Positions 47,829 through 59,865 of a DNA stretch of 64,000 nucleotides are shown in pieces (within the stretch, counting starts at the first letter, position 1; every line of letters starts with the position of its first letter). The position numbers and the translations under genes are program-made. The stretch is from Entrophospora sp. SA101 (taxonomy: Eukaryota > Glomeromycota > Glomeromycetes > Entrophosporales > Entrophosporaceae), in contig CAUDNR010004134.1 of the NCBI GenBank assembly GCA_958430865.1, forward strand, positions 93,076 to 157,075, given 5' to 3'. Below the pieces are notes generated by a model. That model was not told the DNA's origin. It was given only the letters and a program-made list of their open reading frames with translations, and made no database searches.

Positions 47829-49258
47829 TTAAATTTTTTTCAATCTTTTGTTTATCTTGGAGATTCTTGCAATCAATGCTAAAAGTTGGATTTCTGTTGC
47901 TACACCTTCTAAAATTTTCCTATGTGCCGTTCCAACTTCCTATAAATCATTAATTAATTAATTCAATAATATTATATTAGTGAATTAAATTTGTGAGAAG
48001 AAAAGTAAGGAGAGGAGAATATACAACAAATAATTACAAATATAATTTCCAATCTCATTGCTTCGTTTATTTCATTTTTTGTCTTTAATGCCCTGAACAG
48101 AGTAGTGGCAATGCCCTCAGCACTATGTCCCTTATGTAAAAGGTTTGTCATTTTATCCATAGCCTCTGATACATTTCCATTTAAACAATCATCAAGAATT
48201 TCACCTAATAAGTGTGGGTGTGGCACATCACAATTCACATAGACGTTCTCTTCAGTAACTATTCCAAATCCATTGAAAATTGACTGTAAATTATTGATAG
48301 CTTGTCGCATGTCACCTTCTGATGTAAATACGATTGCATCAATACCTTTAGGAACATATTTTACCTAAATTTTAATACAGTGCAAGATAATCAGAAAAAT
48401 ATAGTAAATTATGATAAATTTAATAATTATTATTATTATAGTAAATATATTTACATCTTGATGTTTACAAATTTCTAATAATCTTTTTTCGATCATATCA
48501 TCTGTTAATTTTTTAAATTTAAATATAGTACATCTGCTTTGAATTGGTTCAATAATTTTGTTTGATATGTTACATGCAAGTGCAAATCTAGTTGTCTTTG
48601 AAAATAATTCTATAATACGACGAAGAGATTGTTGTGCACCAATTGTCATACTAAAAAAGAATAAAGTGATTAATATTTATTTAAAAATTTATATTAAGGT
48701 TAATAATGATAATTATTATTATTATTATTACCAGTCAGCTTCATCCAATATAATAATTTTATGTTTACCAACTGGTAAATTAATTTTTCTTTGAGCAAAT
48801 GTTTTGATTGTATTTCTAACAACATCAATACCTCTAAATAATAACAAATGCAATAAAGGATAAGAAAATAATAATAAAATTTGTATAATAATAATCAAAT
48901 CTATTTTTCTACCTATCATCGGATGCATTTAGTTCCAACACAGCATCATTATTATAATGATCTCCTAATAATGCACGCGCAAGACATAAAATACTAGTAG
49001 TTTTACCAACACCTGGTGCTCCAGATAAAAGCATATGTGGCATATTACCATCATTTGCAATCACCTTCAGCCTCTCAACAATATCTTCATTTCCAACTAT
49101 ATCATCTAAAACTACTGGTCGATATTTTTCAAGCCTTTTTATATGAATTTATATATTAAAGTAATTATTAGACTTTAAAAACACGCGTTTTAATTTTTTA
49201 AGAAAAACCACATGTAAGTGTATGTGCATGATAGGTACCAAGGAAGTCCTGAACTCAT
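47829..49258 (-). CDS. RFC2: Replication factor C small subunit, copy 2
   Basis: Repeats the gene at 6173-7602 with all six exons intact (49258-49239, 49134-48913, 48833-48732, 48650-48455, 48364-48038, 47939-47829). It has the same Walker A and B and SRC motifs, and no coding difference was noticed. Confidence 0.93.
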
Positions 49259-49436
49259 ATCTTCTTTTTTGTTAATATGTAATTTATTTATAAATCTTGG
49301 AATAATATCAAAAATATTTGAGCAACCAATGTAGATCAACTTTGTAATTATCATTTATTGTAAATCGTTTAAATTAAATAAAAAAAGTAATACATAATTA
49401 TAAGATGGAACTAATACTAGGAATTATTTATGACAA

Positions 49437-50209
49437 CTAAACTATTTCCATTTTTACATCTTGGATGATTTCATCACGAGCAACAGAGTTAGCAATTTCT
49501 CGTCGAATTTCAGGTGTGATTTGTTCATGCAATTTAGATTTAAGTACATCAAACAGTGCTTCTTTCTGCTCTGGTGTCAAATCTTGTTTATATCTTTTAA
49601 AAATAACATAATTAGCAATTAATAATTAATAATATAACAACAATAAAATAATAATAACTCTCAAAAAAATTAAAATTACCTTTGTGCAAATACTAAAAAA
49701 GATTGATGCCATAATACAGGCATTTTCCTTTCATCGTTTTTAAATCTAACAAAATGAAATACCAAAGCATCTACAACTTTGTATGGTAATGCATATTTTT
49801 TATCAAGCAAAATGCGAATAAATAAACTGCTGGGACCAGTATAATCCATTTCTGCCAATCGTAATAGTGCAGCTGAAGAATGAAGCATCGGGATACTAAC
49901 TTTAGATATTACACTACCAACAATTGCTGCTTCCTTTAATGTGCATGTGCCAGACTATAATAAATGTATATGTAGTATATGTGCGTGCGTTGTTTATATG
50001 CATTTGTAATATTAATTATAATAGCAATAATCATAATGATAAATTTATAATTACCTCACACAATGGAAACAAAATTCCTTTGAAAAATGCAGCTGGCTTA
50101 TATAAAGCTTTTTTTAATGCCATATATAAATGAGGATTAAGTTTTTTGTTTTCTTTTATATCATCACGAACTTTATCCAAAAGTACAATATCAAAAAATC
50201 TAATTACCA

Positions 50210-50246
<37 letters not shown>

Positions 50247-51169
50247 TTATATATTTAAGCCTATATATGTTATGCAAAAGTTCATAAAATAAATAAATAC
50301 CTTTGAGATTGTTTATCACTCAGATTAGAAACAAAAATACGAGTTGCCTGCAATGTTGCATGTGGAGTCCAATTTTCAGGTTTTGTGAGATATAATATAT
50401 CCTCCCAATCTGGTAGTGATGGAATAATTTTGAAGGCTTTTGGAATCTTACCAGATTTATACCCACTTAACAAAGTACCAACTCTGAACAAATTAATATA
50501 AAAAATTTATTATATTTATTTCCTTCGATGCATATTCGCATCTGCCTAAGAGGCATACTATCTAATTAATAGGTTTATAAATATATAAACGTAAATAATA
50601 TACTTACTTTGAGTAAACTTCAACAACTTTTGGATTCACAGTTGATGATGATTCCTTATCTGAAATGATAAAACATTTAAATATATTTTGAATTCGTTAT
50701 ATTTTTTTTAATGCTATTTGGAAAATTTTTTAATAACCTAAAGACATTTGCTTTTTCGAATTTTGCTGTGATTCAATTTTTTCCATTATAATATCTGACA
50801 AAGTTTTACTTTCTTTTGGCGTTTTAGATGTAAATTTATCAAAAATTTCTTGATCATTTTCATCTATTTTCTGATCACGCACATACAAATATAAATTAAT
50901 TAAAAAATGATAATAATGATAACAGCAATAATAATAGTAATATAAAAAAACTTCATACTAATTCTATAATATCTTTATCGATATCATCATCGTCATCTTT
51001 TTCTTCTTCTGAATAATCATCTTCGCTATCGTCATCAACAAAAGATGAAAATAATCTATTTACATGACTAATGTATGATTAAGAAGAAATAAATATTGAT
51101 TTTATTTGAATTCAAATAAATACAATCAATCAACAATTATTACTTTTGTTTCTCAATTGTTTTGTCCTC
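49437..51169 (-). pseudogene. BYSL: Bystin, copy 2, 5'-truncated
   Basis: Exons 9 to 3 of bystin are present and identical to copy 1, as is the last 25 or so bases of exon 2. The rest of exon 2, exon 1 and the promoter are absent. The upstream sequence is instead the tip of the Tc1 inverted repeat and its flank in inverted orientation. As it stands this copy has no start codon. A contig-end misassembly could also explain it. Confidence 0.85.
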
Positions 51170-51254
51170 TTCCAGGTACTGTATGTTGTAGAAAATATTA
51201 TATGAAAAAAAAAGTTGTTACACGAAATTTACTTAATTTCTTGAGTGTATAACA
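51170..51254 (-). other. Inverted fragment of the copy 1 transposon flank
   Basis: The 85 bases are the reverse complement of 10110-10194: the outer 12 bases of the Tc1 inverted repeat (ttccaggtactg), the TA, and about 70 bp of its left flank. The fragment runs directly into the N gap. Confidence 0.92.
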
Positions 51255-51264
51255 NNNNNNNNNN
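51255..51264. other. Assembly gap (10 N)
   Basis: Ten N bases, 85 bp after the end of repeat copy 2 and near the lost 3' end of the SPB4-type gene. Confidence 0.99.
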
Positions 51265-51335
51265 CAATGATTGTTAGATTATACATGTGTAAAGCAATAC
51301 ACACGCAGCTCAAGGATAGAATGGCGATTCCCGAA

Positions 51336-53457
51336 ATCATGTAAATCTCTATCCGTTAAAACTATTTTACGAATTTGCTCTAATAATTCATCATTTTCTT
51401 TATCAATTTTCGGTATCTCTTTTATTCTGTCATCATCGTCATCATCATCATCATCATCATCACTACCTCTTTCAACAGTAGTGAGATTTTTTCCATTCGA
51501 TAAAATATATGAATGCTTAAATATCGGAATTTTACGAATTTTTAAAAAATCTAAAAAATAAAAATAAACATTAAATTATAATCAAATAATAAATTTTTTG
51601 GTTTATTACAAAAACTGTTGAGTTACAACTCCCACCTATATAAACTTCTTCACGTCCAATTCCCAAGAATACCATCGCTTTCCCTTCCTTACCAGCTCTT
51701 GCAGTTCTTCCACAACGATGTGAGAATACTTTGGGGTCTTGTGGTGGATCTACCTGTATAACATAGTCTACATCAGGCACGTCTAATCCTCTTGCTGCAA
51801 CATCGGTACATAGTAGAATTGCGGTTGATGTTGTTGGTAAATTAACAAATGATTTGTATGTGGCTTTATTATTAATATTATTGTTGTTAGCAAGCTTTAA
51901 TAGTAGTGGTAGAATATGGAAAATTATATTTATTATTGTAATATTACAACAATAAATAAATTTGTGCACACCTGTTCTTCTTTTAGTATCCATTTTTCCA
52001 TGAAGTGAATGAATTGACACTCCACTAAATTGTGGTAATTTTACAAATATCTAAACAATGATACATCAACAATCATTGCAGTGAATAATCTAATATTTAA
52101 AAAATGCATATTAATAGTATAAATGATTTTTCCTTACTTTGTAAAAATAATCAACGCATGCACATGTAGAAAAATATATTATGTATTTTTTTGCGACTTT
52201 TTCACTTTTCATCAATCTTATTAATTGTGATAATTTTTGATGTGGTTCACACAAAATATATCCAATTTGTAATCTATTATTTTTTTGATGTGAGAAAAAG
52301 TATATATATATATATATATATATTTACAACATACAACAACAATAATCTCCTTCATTTATTAGATATACACACGTACGTAGCAGGCGTTCTCTGTTCATTT
52401 TTTGTTACAACGTCTTCAACTTTAACTACAACCCTGACTGGATTCCTTAATCCAGCCCGTACAATTTCACTTAAACCATCAGTCATCGTAGCCGAGAACA
52501 ACCCAGTTCTTCTTTGTCTTGGCAGGTGTAACATTATCGTATTAATATTTTCCGAAAATCCCATATCCAACAATCGATCAGCTTCGTCCAACACCAATAT
52601 TTCAAGTTCTTTAGTATTAACTATGCTTATACTATTGCTGGTGTTGTTGTTTCTACTACCAGTATTTCTACCAACTATTAAATCATGTAAACGTCCAGGT
52701 GTACCTATGAGTATATCTGGACCTATTTCTTTAAATTTTTCAATATCTTCGCTGATATTTGTTGTACTGCCACCGATTGCTAGTAGGTGTTTTGGCAATT
52801 GATTATCCAATGATGGTGATGATGATGAATTAAGAAATATTGAGAAAACTGACGAAATTTGTTGTGCCAATTCTCTATAAAAAAAAATAGAATTTTAGAG
52901 CGAAATCAACATAATATAAATAATATATAAATATTTATATTACCTCGTAGGTGTAATGACCAGAGCACCAATTTCGTTTTTTCTTAATCGATGCTTTCTA
53001 TTAACCAATTTTTCAATGATAGGTATAACAAAAGCTAAAGTTTTACCAGAACCTGTAACAGCCTATTTAAGTATATAAATAAATATATACAAATAAACCA
53101 TAAATATGTACAATAAAATCATATTTTAACCCTTTGATACACCAGATAGCTATGAAAGATTCTAAATTTCTGATTACCTCAACAACTACATCTTTACTCT
53201 TCATAAATAATGGAATTGTGCTAGCTTGTACAGGAGTCATTTCTAAAAAGCCGATTGTGGCCAATGTTTCTAAACTAACATATCGGAAGATAAAACTGAA
53301 TCAATTAATATTATGTTTGTAATAAAATAAATTCAAATAATTTGTTGAAAATTTTTAAATATCAATAATATACATATATATCTGCGTATATATACATAAA
53401 AGGACTCAATTTAGGTTCCAAGGAAGTCCATGAGCCTGCATTTACGACTGTTCCCAT
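51336..53457 (-). CDS. SPB4: DEAD-box RNA helicase Spb4/DDX55 type, C-terminus missing at the gap
   Basis: Eight exons can be joined: 53457-53396, 53274-53178, 53062-52944, 52874-52377, 52273-52138, 52050-51972, 51863-51636 and 51550 to about 51336. Motifs in order: [12 protein letters not shown] (Q motif), AVTGSGKT at about 54-61, [45 protein letters not shown] and [32 protein letters not shown] and DFLKIRKIP point to Spb4/DDX55, a nucleolar helicase of 60S subunit assembly. An Asp run near the end of exon 8 is followed by RDLHD; after that the family's expected C-terminal region is not seen before the N gap, so the gene is incomplete here. It diverges from RPS10. Confidence 0.88.
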
Positions 53458-53634
53458 TTCAATATCGGTGAGGTTTTAAAATATCGTATTTTTTGTAGAT
53501 AATCAAAAATAATTTTTTTTTTTAAGATTTATTGTTGTAGAACAAAAAATTCGATTGGTCAATTAAATAAAATAAAATTTTTTTATCGTCCATTTTTTTA
53601 ATCAAAGTATTGAAAGTCATTTGAAAAGAAAAAG
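53458..53634. promoter_or_regulatory. Shared divergent promoter of SPB4 and RPS10
   Basis: Only 177 bp separate the start codons of the 60S-assembly helicase (minus) and ribosomal protein eS10 (plus). Both would be expected to follow ribosome-synthesis control, so a common regulatory region is likely. T-rich tracts (about 53513-53523 and 53578-53600) resemble fungal ribosomal-protein promoters; no defined factor site was identified. Confidence 0.55.
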
Positions 53635-54320
53635 ATGCTCATTCCAAAGCAAAATCGTAAACTTATCTACGAAAGTCTTTTTAAAGGTAAACAAACTAAT
53701 TTATCAAACAATCAACCAATTCAAAATTAATCAATTGTTCTCTTTCCAATCAAAAACCTAATCATCAAAATTTTACTCAGAGGGAGTCTTGGTAGCAAAA
53801 AAGGACTTCAATGCACCCAAACATCAAGATATAGATGTACCAAATCTACAAGTTATAAAAGCATGTCAAAGTCTTAATTCGAAAGGATATGTGAAAACAC
53901 AATTCTCATGGCAATATTATTATTATTCATTGACTGATGAAGGCATCGAATTTTTAAGAGAATATTTACACTTGCCTTCGGAAATTGTTCCTACTACTTT
54001 CAAAAAACAAACTAGACAAGCTAATAGAACTCGAGGTATTATTTAGTGATTTGAGGTTGTATGGTGCATATATTATGTTATATGCACATACATACATATA
54101 TATTCACATTTACTTATTCACATAAACCCTAAAACATTTTATAGAAACTGAAGGAGGTGATAGAGATGGAGCATATCGTCCACCACAAAGTCGTGGTGGT
54201 GATCGTGATTATCGTCGTCGTGGTGATGATGATGATGGTGGAAAGAAGGAGGGTGCATCTAGTGATTTCCAACCAGAATTTATCAGAAGCTATGGTCGTG
54301 GTCGTGGTGGTCCTCATTAA
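53635..54320 (+). CDS. RPS10: 40S ribosomal protein eS10
   Basis: Three exons (53635-53686, 53781-54035, 54145-54320) give 160 residues, the usual eS10 length. It starts [19 protein letters not shown] and continues [46 protein letters not shown] and [10 protein letters not shown], all conserved. The tail is Arg/Gly/Asp-rich and ends [10 protein letters not shown]. The protein sits at the beak of the small subunit. Exon 1 is short, as is common for ribosomal protein genes. Confidence 0.96.
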
Positions 54321-57300
54321 AAAAAAATATATATATAAATAAATATAATTAATTTAACTATTTAAAATACATTTTTCCAACAAGGTTTTATTTATTTTCT
54401 CTCTTTCTTCTCTCGGATCATCATATCAGTATTCCTGGTTACCCAGTACATGCAAAAGTTCTTCTTGAAACAGAAGGTTTAAAATAAAAATATTCTAGTT
54501 TACGAAAATGCACTCATTTTGAAATGAATGATTCTACCAAAACATTTTATAGTTTACAGGCCCATACAAAATATCATATCAGTATAAAAATCATGAACGT
54601 GGTTAATGTATTTGGATGTGAAAAAAAAAGATTTGTTACCAAAACTAAACTCGATAGACATAAATACATAAAAAATTGCTTTATAGGTGGCCGTATGTAT
54701 GTACGTTGGGTGTCAGTGTTCAATTGATCTAATTAACAAATTTCTATATTACCATATGCAAACATGGTGAAAATGTGGACGCACATCCAGGGCTGACTAT
54801 AGCATTAAGATTATTAGGAGGATAGTTGGTCAGAGAATATATTATAGCTATTTTAGGCATGATGTCGACTAACTCGTTTTTTGCTGTTGCCAACCGCCAT
54901 CTATCCGCAGCGTCTTTTAAGAATGCAAGATAAGCATATATATAAATTGTCAGCCTGCCCCTTTTCCTGCACTTCTTTCATAATTTTCTTTTCTTTTTAT
55001 CCCTGTTGTGTAAACTTGACATCCATTCTGATTTTACTTTCTATTAAACAAGATAGGCTAGTTAGGCTTATTGTAATACCTATCAATCATATGGATTTTT
55101 AGAAGGCAAAGGGAATTAATTTGTTATTTATTATTATGCATTCTTCCTATATCATTCCTTATTATCTAATTACTAGCTCAAGAAGTGACGTCTGGTAAGA
55201 AGCTTTTATTTTTATCCAGTTCCGATAAATACTTGATTGATATTTACTTTATTATTTGTTGTTTCGAATTCTTTGTCTGCTATAAGTACATCTATTAAAA
55301 ACATGCATTATATTCCAATCTATAAATTCTTAATAATTACTGATTTATTTTTTTAAAAAAAGAGGCAAAAGTAATAAATACATTGGAATGTAGTTGTAAA
55401 AGAAATTGCGGAAGTTAAAGATGAAAATAAAAAAACAAATTTCTGGATAAAAACGCATTATGAAAGATGATAAAATTGGAAAGAAATAGAATTCAATCCA
55501 ATTCAATTTAATTTCAGAAGATGGTTATGTTTAGGATTAGATGAATCGTGAATTATATTTTATATGTGCTAACGATTATAGAAAGACATTGACAGACCGA
55601 TATGCTCATAAAGAAAATTGGGGTGAATAATGCTGTAATAGCAATTGTTTTAAGAAGGGTGCTCCCAACAAATGGGCGCAGTCTGCATTACAATTAATTG
55701 CAAGTTCTATATATCTACATATGTGCCATTCATTCAATGCGCTGTGACTCTTAATTTGGGTTTGGATTTAGAGTGGTTCTCTTCCGAAACTGTTCAGGGG
55801 ATTCTAAAGAATCTAGGGTCACAGAATTGGTACCATCACATTTTCTAAACAACAAAATTTTTATGGATCGATCGGTAAAAATCATGGTAATGCCATTCAT
55901 TCTACGCTAGTTATTTGCACCAGAGTCCGTTGTTCAAAACTCCACATACTGCTGCTAGATTGACGGACAAAAAATTTGCACGTAGTCGAGGAATTGATGA
56001 GATAGATTTTGAATCTTCCGCAACTGTATTCGATTATCCAATAGTTTCAAATGACATTGAAACAAAATCTTGCTGGAATCATCATTATCTAAAATCAAGA
56101 AGATATGGCCAACATCGATGATCTTAATCATGGAATTTGAAGGAAGTCAAAATGGGAGATGAAAGATTTATGTACAGAGTCTGATATGAAAGAATATTTG
56201 AATGATACACATCCACATAATTTTGCTGCTTCATTCGTTTGAATAACTTTTTCTGTAAAAATGGTCAGCGAGTGTATCATGAAGATAAAGAACAAGATGT
56301 GGATCGAGCAATCATCTATTCCAATACGTATTTATTCTTAATAAATAATAGATTGATTACAAAGATTTATTTTGCTTAAACTATATAAACTGCTAATTCA
56401 ATAAATATTGTCTGTCTATGAATCAAAAAACTTGCTGCGAAGGCAATAATCCCTACATTCCCAATAATTTTTTTCAATACAAACAAAGAAAAAAAAATAT
56501 ATATGCCAATAATCATTGATCATTTCATTGTTTCATAGCGAATAATCCACTAATAAAGTCATTGAAAGTTCTCAGTTTATATATACTGTATATAATGTAG
56601 AAAATAAAGGCGATCGTAGTCCTGTTTATATACCATTTTCTTAATGTCATTACCACTGGACCTATTTCATAATCTTTAACTTTGTTATATTCCTATTGAT
56701 TTATTCAATGCATAACAATTATTCATAAAACCCATTTTTTGTTCAATATAAATAAATATTTGGATGGAAATCTTTTTTATTTTGTCAAAACACATTAACC
56801 TACAGTTTTCAAAAAAGGAAATCCTCTAGAGTCCGTTTTATAGCCCTGTATATTGGGGAATATTGCATCTTATTAGCATTTGTCTGGAAACAAAAGCTTT
56901 GTTTTCGGGATGAATTGACTAATAACTTCAATGATGAAGTTAAAGTTAGAAGATACGATTATTTCCGATCAAGGCCCCAAGCGAGCAGAATTCAGATTTG
57001 ATTTTTGATTTGATTTCATGACTTGATTTGAATCAACCAGATTTTTAAATTAATTTTTTATTTTAATTAGAATAAGGCAAATTCAGTCAACCTCATTTCA
57101 ACAAATCTATTCCCCTATAAAAATTAAGTAGAGGATTGATACAGATGCGGAATGAATACATAATGCATTTTCTCGTATTGAATCTGGATAATAAATGAAA
57201 AAGGACCATAACATGAAAATTATGTTTTGAAAAAAGATTATATTCAAGAAATTTCCTGTTGTTATTGAAACTTTAAAGAACAATATCACTATGCAAAGTG

Positions 57301-57340
57301 GTATATTTCCTAGGCTAAAATATTCTTTCTACACGTAGAG
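54321..57340. other. Gene-poor stretch with unrecognised fragments
   Basis: About 3 kb without an intact gene. A short plus frame near 54590-54690 (VNVFGCEKKRFVTKTKLDRH) is weakly reminiscent of a C2H2 zinc finger. Frames near 55550-55720 and 55915-56121 have natural-looking composition but match nothing I know and are cut by stops. Old gene debris is the best description. Confidence 0.4.
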
Positions 57341-57344
57341 CGGC

Positions 57345-57702
57345 CAAAATTGCTCATTGCATCGTAATTTTTATAGTGGCAATATTTTACATGATTTTTG
57401 CTTTTCATCATCACCAAATAAAAATGATACGTATATGATTTGTGTAATGTCATATTTAGCTCCCAGCGTGTTAAATGACAAGTCCATCAAATATATATAT
57501 AGTTTTGGTGTATCGATGTTAGTAGTGTCAACTGGATTACAACCCTTTAATAATTTGGTTTCAATAAAGACATGCGGAAGACTATCCAAATTTCTATATT
57601 AAATTGACATATAAATGTATGTACGTATGGATGTTAGTTAATTCAGATAAACGTCCAACCGTCGAAGAAGTTAAAAACATTATTATTGATAAGATCAAAT
57701 AG
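57345..57702 (+). pseudogene. Protein kinase relic
   Basis: The frame reads LHRNFYSGNILHDF, CVMSYLAPSVLNDKSI, YIYSFGVSMLVVSTGLQPF, and, after a frame change, VNSDKRPTVEEVKN then a stop at 57700-57702. These align in order with the catalytic loop HRDxHSGNIL, the APE region, the DxYSFG helix and the final KRP motif of the tyrosine-kinase-like kinases that are abundant in Rhizophagus. The catalytic Asp is Asn, the DFG is missing, and stops and frameshifts are present, so it is dead. Confidence 0.65.
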
Positions 57703-58579
57703 AAATATATTTGATGAGTTGGATAGGATTGAATTTGATCCTTCAACAATAACTGAAACAACCATCAAATGACTATTTTAATGTTTAATTAACTATTAAT
57801 CTTTATCATATTAATATTCTTATAATTAAAAATTATTATTAATAAATTAAAGAGGTACTATATAGATGTTTTACGTATTACAGTGTTATTTTGGAATTAT
57901 TTTCATCTTATCCGAAGTATGGTCATAAAATAACTATCCAGTTAATTGATAATACTCTTTACCCAATCACAATGAGTAAATTCTGGGTGATTTACGCATC
58001 TTGATTCAAACGATTCGATATGTGTTTCTTTAATATTCAAAAGATCAAACATCTTTGAGTACATTTGCTACACTTGTCATTTTGCTCATGAGTTTGTTCG
58101 TGGCAACTTCAATAAAGTTGCATCATTTTTTGTTAAAATAAAGTCATTTATATGTGATATATTTGTTTTATGCGGCTTATTTAGAAAATTCGTAAAAAAA
58201 GTTGCGAGAGGATTATTACTGTCCTATTTAATTAATACTTTCACCAAATAATAAAATGTACATTACTGCCCAAGATTTTAATCACGCAATTATACTAAAA
58301 TCTTTAAAGTATAAGTTTATATAATCTTTCGTGAATAAAAAGAATATGATAGGCAGACAAGACAGCCTTGCAATTAGAATTAAGAACAAATTTCATTGAT
58401 CTTGAAGAATCGTGGTTATATTTGACACATTAAATTTGAAGAAGGTTGTAAATTTAATGAGCGAAAAGATTATTTAATCACCATTTAAAAATACAGAAGA
58501 ATGAACCAGATGTTAATTATTAAGTTAAATCAATTAAAAAATTTATTTTTAAAAAACTGTATTTTCTATAAGTTATATA
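57703..58579. other. No gene seen
   Basis: AT-rich DNA between the kinase relic and the decayed Tc1-like element. Confidence 0.45.
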
Positions 58580-59292
58580 CAGTGTGTTGCAAAAAAAAAA
58601 CCGGAAAGTTACTGTTGTCAAAAAACTTTTTATAATATTACTAAAAATTCATCAGCTTGACTCAAATAAATTTTTAAACAAAGCTTTGCTTTTTTAAATC
58701 ACTTTAAACCATTTTCTAACTGAATCTGGCAATTAGTTGTCACAATATGGTTGAATTTTACTTGCTTTTTTGCAATTATGTTATTAGAATAAATGAGACA
58801 CATTTACCTAATAAATGTACCAGATTGCTAACTCTCCATTCTCAAATAACTATTTCAATATTAATAAGTTGTATGAAACGGACGATGTGGCTTATAGGAG
58901 AGTTAATCGTTCGAAGAAACGGAATCACCTTTTGAATCACGTGACATATCACAATTTATTATTAATTATTATTATGTACTAGATTTCTTTAAAATTTTGG
59001 TAATCAATTATAAATAACGTGATAGAAGTTAAAATTTAAAGATGTGAGATGATTCATCATAGAAAAATGAAATCCAACTCCTGATTTATTTCTAATTAAT
59101 TTACTTTGATAAAAAAATCAAGATGTCAGCCCGCAATTAAAATCAATAGTGAAAGTATTTCGTATTAAAATATATCCAATAAAAGTTCTGCTCTTAACCT
59201 ATCGGATGGAAATATTTTCTATGTGAATTAATGCAATGGTTGTTCCATGATGATTAATTTGATTTTTCCGGTTTTTTTTTTGCAACACACTG
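58580..59292 (+). mobile_element. Decayed Tc1/mariner-type element with intact ends
   Basis: The 713-bp element begins cagtgtgttgcaaaaaaaa and ends with the inverse, ttttttttgcaacacactg, with ccgg next to the A/T runs on both sides. It is flanked by TA (58578-58579, 59293-59294). Inside, one frame near 58830-58930 reads SNNYFNINKLYETDDVAYRR then VNRSKKRNH. This resembles SAIYFNIEKLKK...NGRKKKI in the element at 22824-23535. It is an internally deleted, mutated relative of that family, mobile only in trans if at all. Confidence 0.82.
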
Positions 59293-59770
59293 TATATATA
59301 TAGTGAGCCTCGGACAATGAAACCCTTTACACGTATTTTTTGAGTTGTAACAACGGTGTCAATTTTAAATTGACATGCAAAATTTCACATGCAGCACACC
59401 AGTCATCTAGGTGATAATGGCTCTATGTCGTAACATTACTATTATTGGCAACGGTGTTAGTATGTTGTTGTGGTAGATGGGCGAATGTTTTTAATTGATT
59501 CATGGTGTGATTTATGTTTAATATTTTTTAGTTAATATTAATTAATTAATATCTATGCTATAAATGTAACTAACTTGTCACGAAAGAAATTTGGTTCCTT
59601 TGTAAGTTTGGTATATAAAAATATTTTTTAATAAATAAACAAAAATAATGATATTATCAAGAAGGAAAGGCAAAATGAATTTTTTTCTTCAAATTTCAAA
59701 GCCCATTCTATTAATAAATTTAAATATAAACTTTAAATTGATAAATTATTGGAAAAAAATAATAAATTCA

Positions 59771-59865
59771 GCTCCCGTAGCAAAGTGGCAATGCGTCGTG
59801 CTTATAGGCCTGAATCCTATACTTGAGCAACGCGAAGGTCGCGAGTTCGATCCTCGCCGGGAGCA
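59771..59865 (+). tRNA. tRNA-Ile (anticodon UAU) with intron
   Basis: The acceptor stem GCTCCCG pairs with CGGGAGC, with discriminator A at 59865. The T arm GCGAG-TTCGATC-CTCGC is canonical and provides the B box. The anticodon stem TCGTG pairs with CGCGA, allowing one T-G pair; the loop begins C-T-TAT-A. An intron of about 23 nt (GGCCTGAATCC onward) lies after position 37, the standard site; yeast tRNA-Ile(UAU) is also intron-containing. A T7 run at about 59873-59880 fits a Pol III terminator. The variable loop is AGGTC. CCA is not encoded. Confidence 0.85.

Larger units (their letters stand above)
41657..51169. repeat. Long repeat block, copy 2
   Basis: Near-identical to 1-9515. On the left it is continuous with the decayed ubiquitin-like gene. 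On the right it stops after ttgttttgtcctc, inside bystin exon 2, where the sequence changes to an inverted piece of the copy 1 transposon flank. Confidence 0.95.

Noticed and set aside
54145..54345. Val-rich and Thr-rich frames at 54129-54342 on both strands
   Set aside because: They are shadows of the Arg/Gly/Asp-rich last exon of RPS10.
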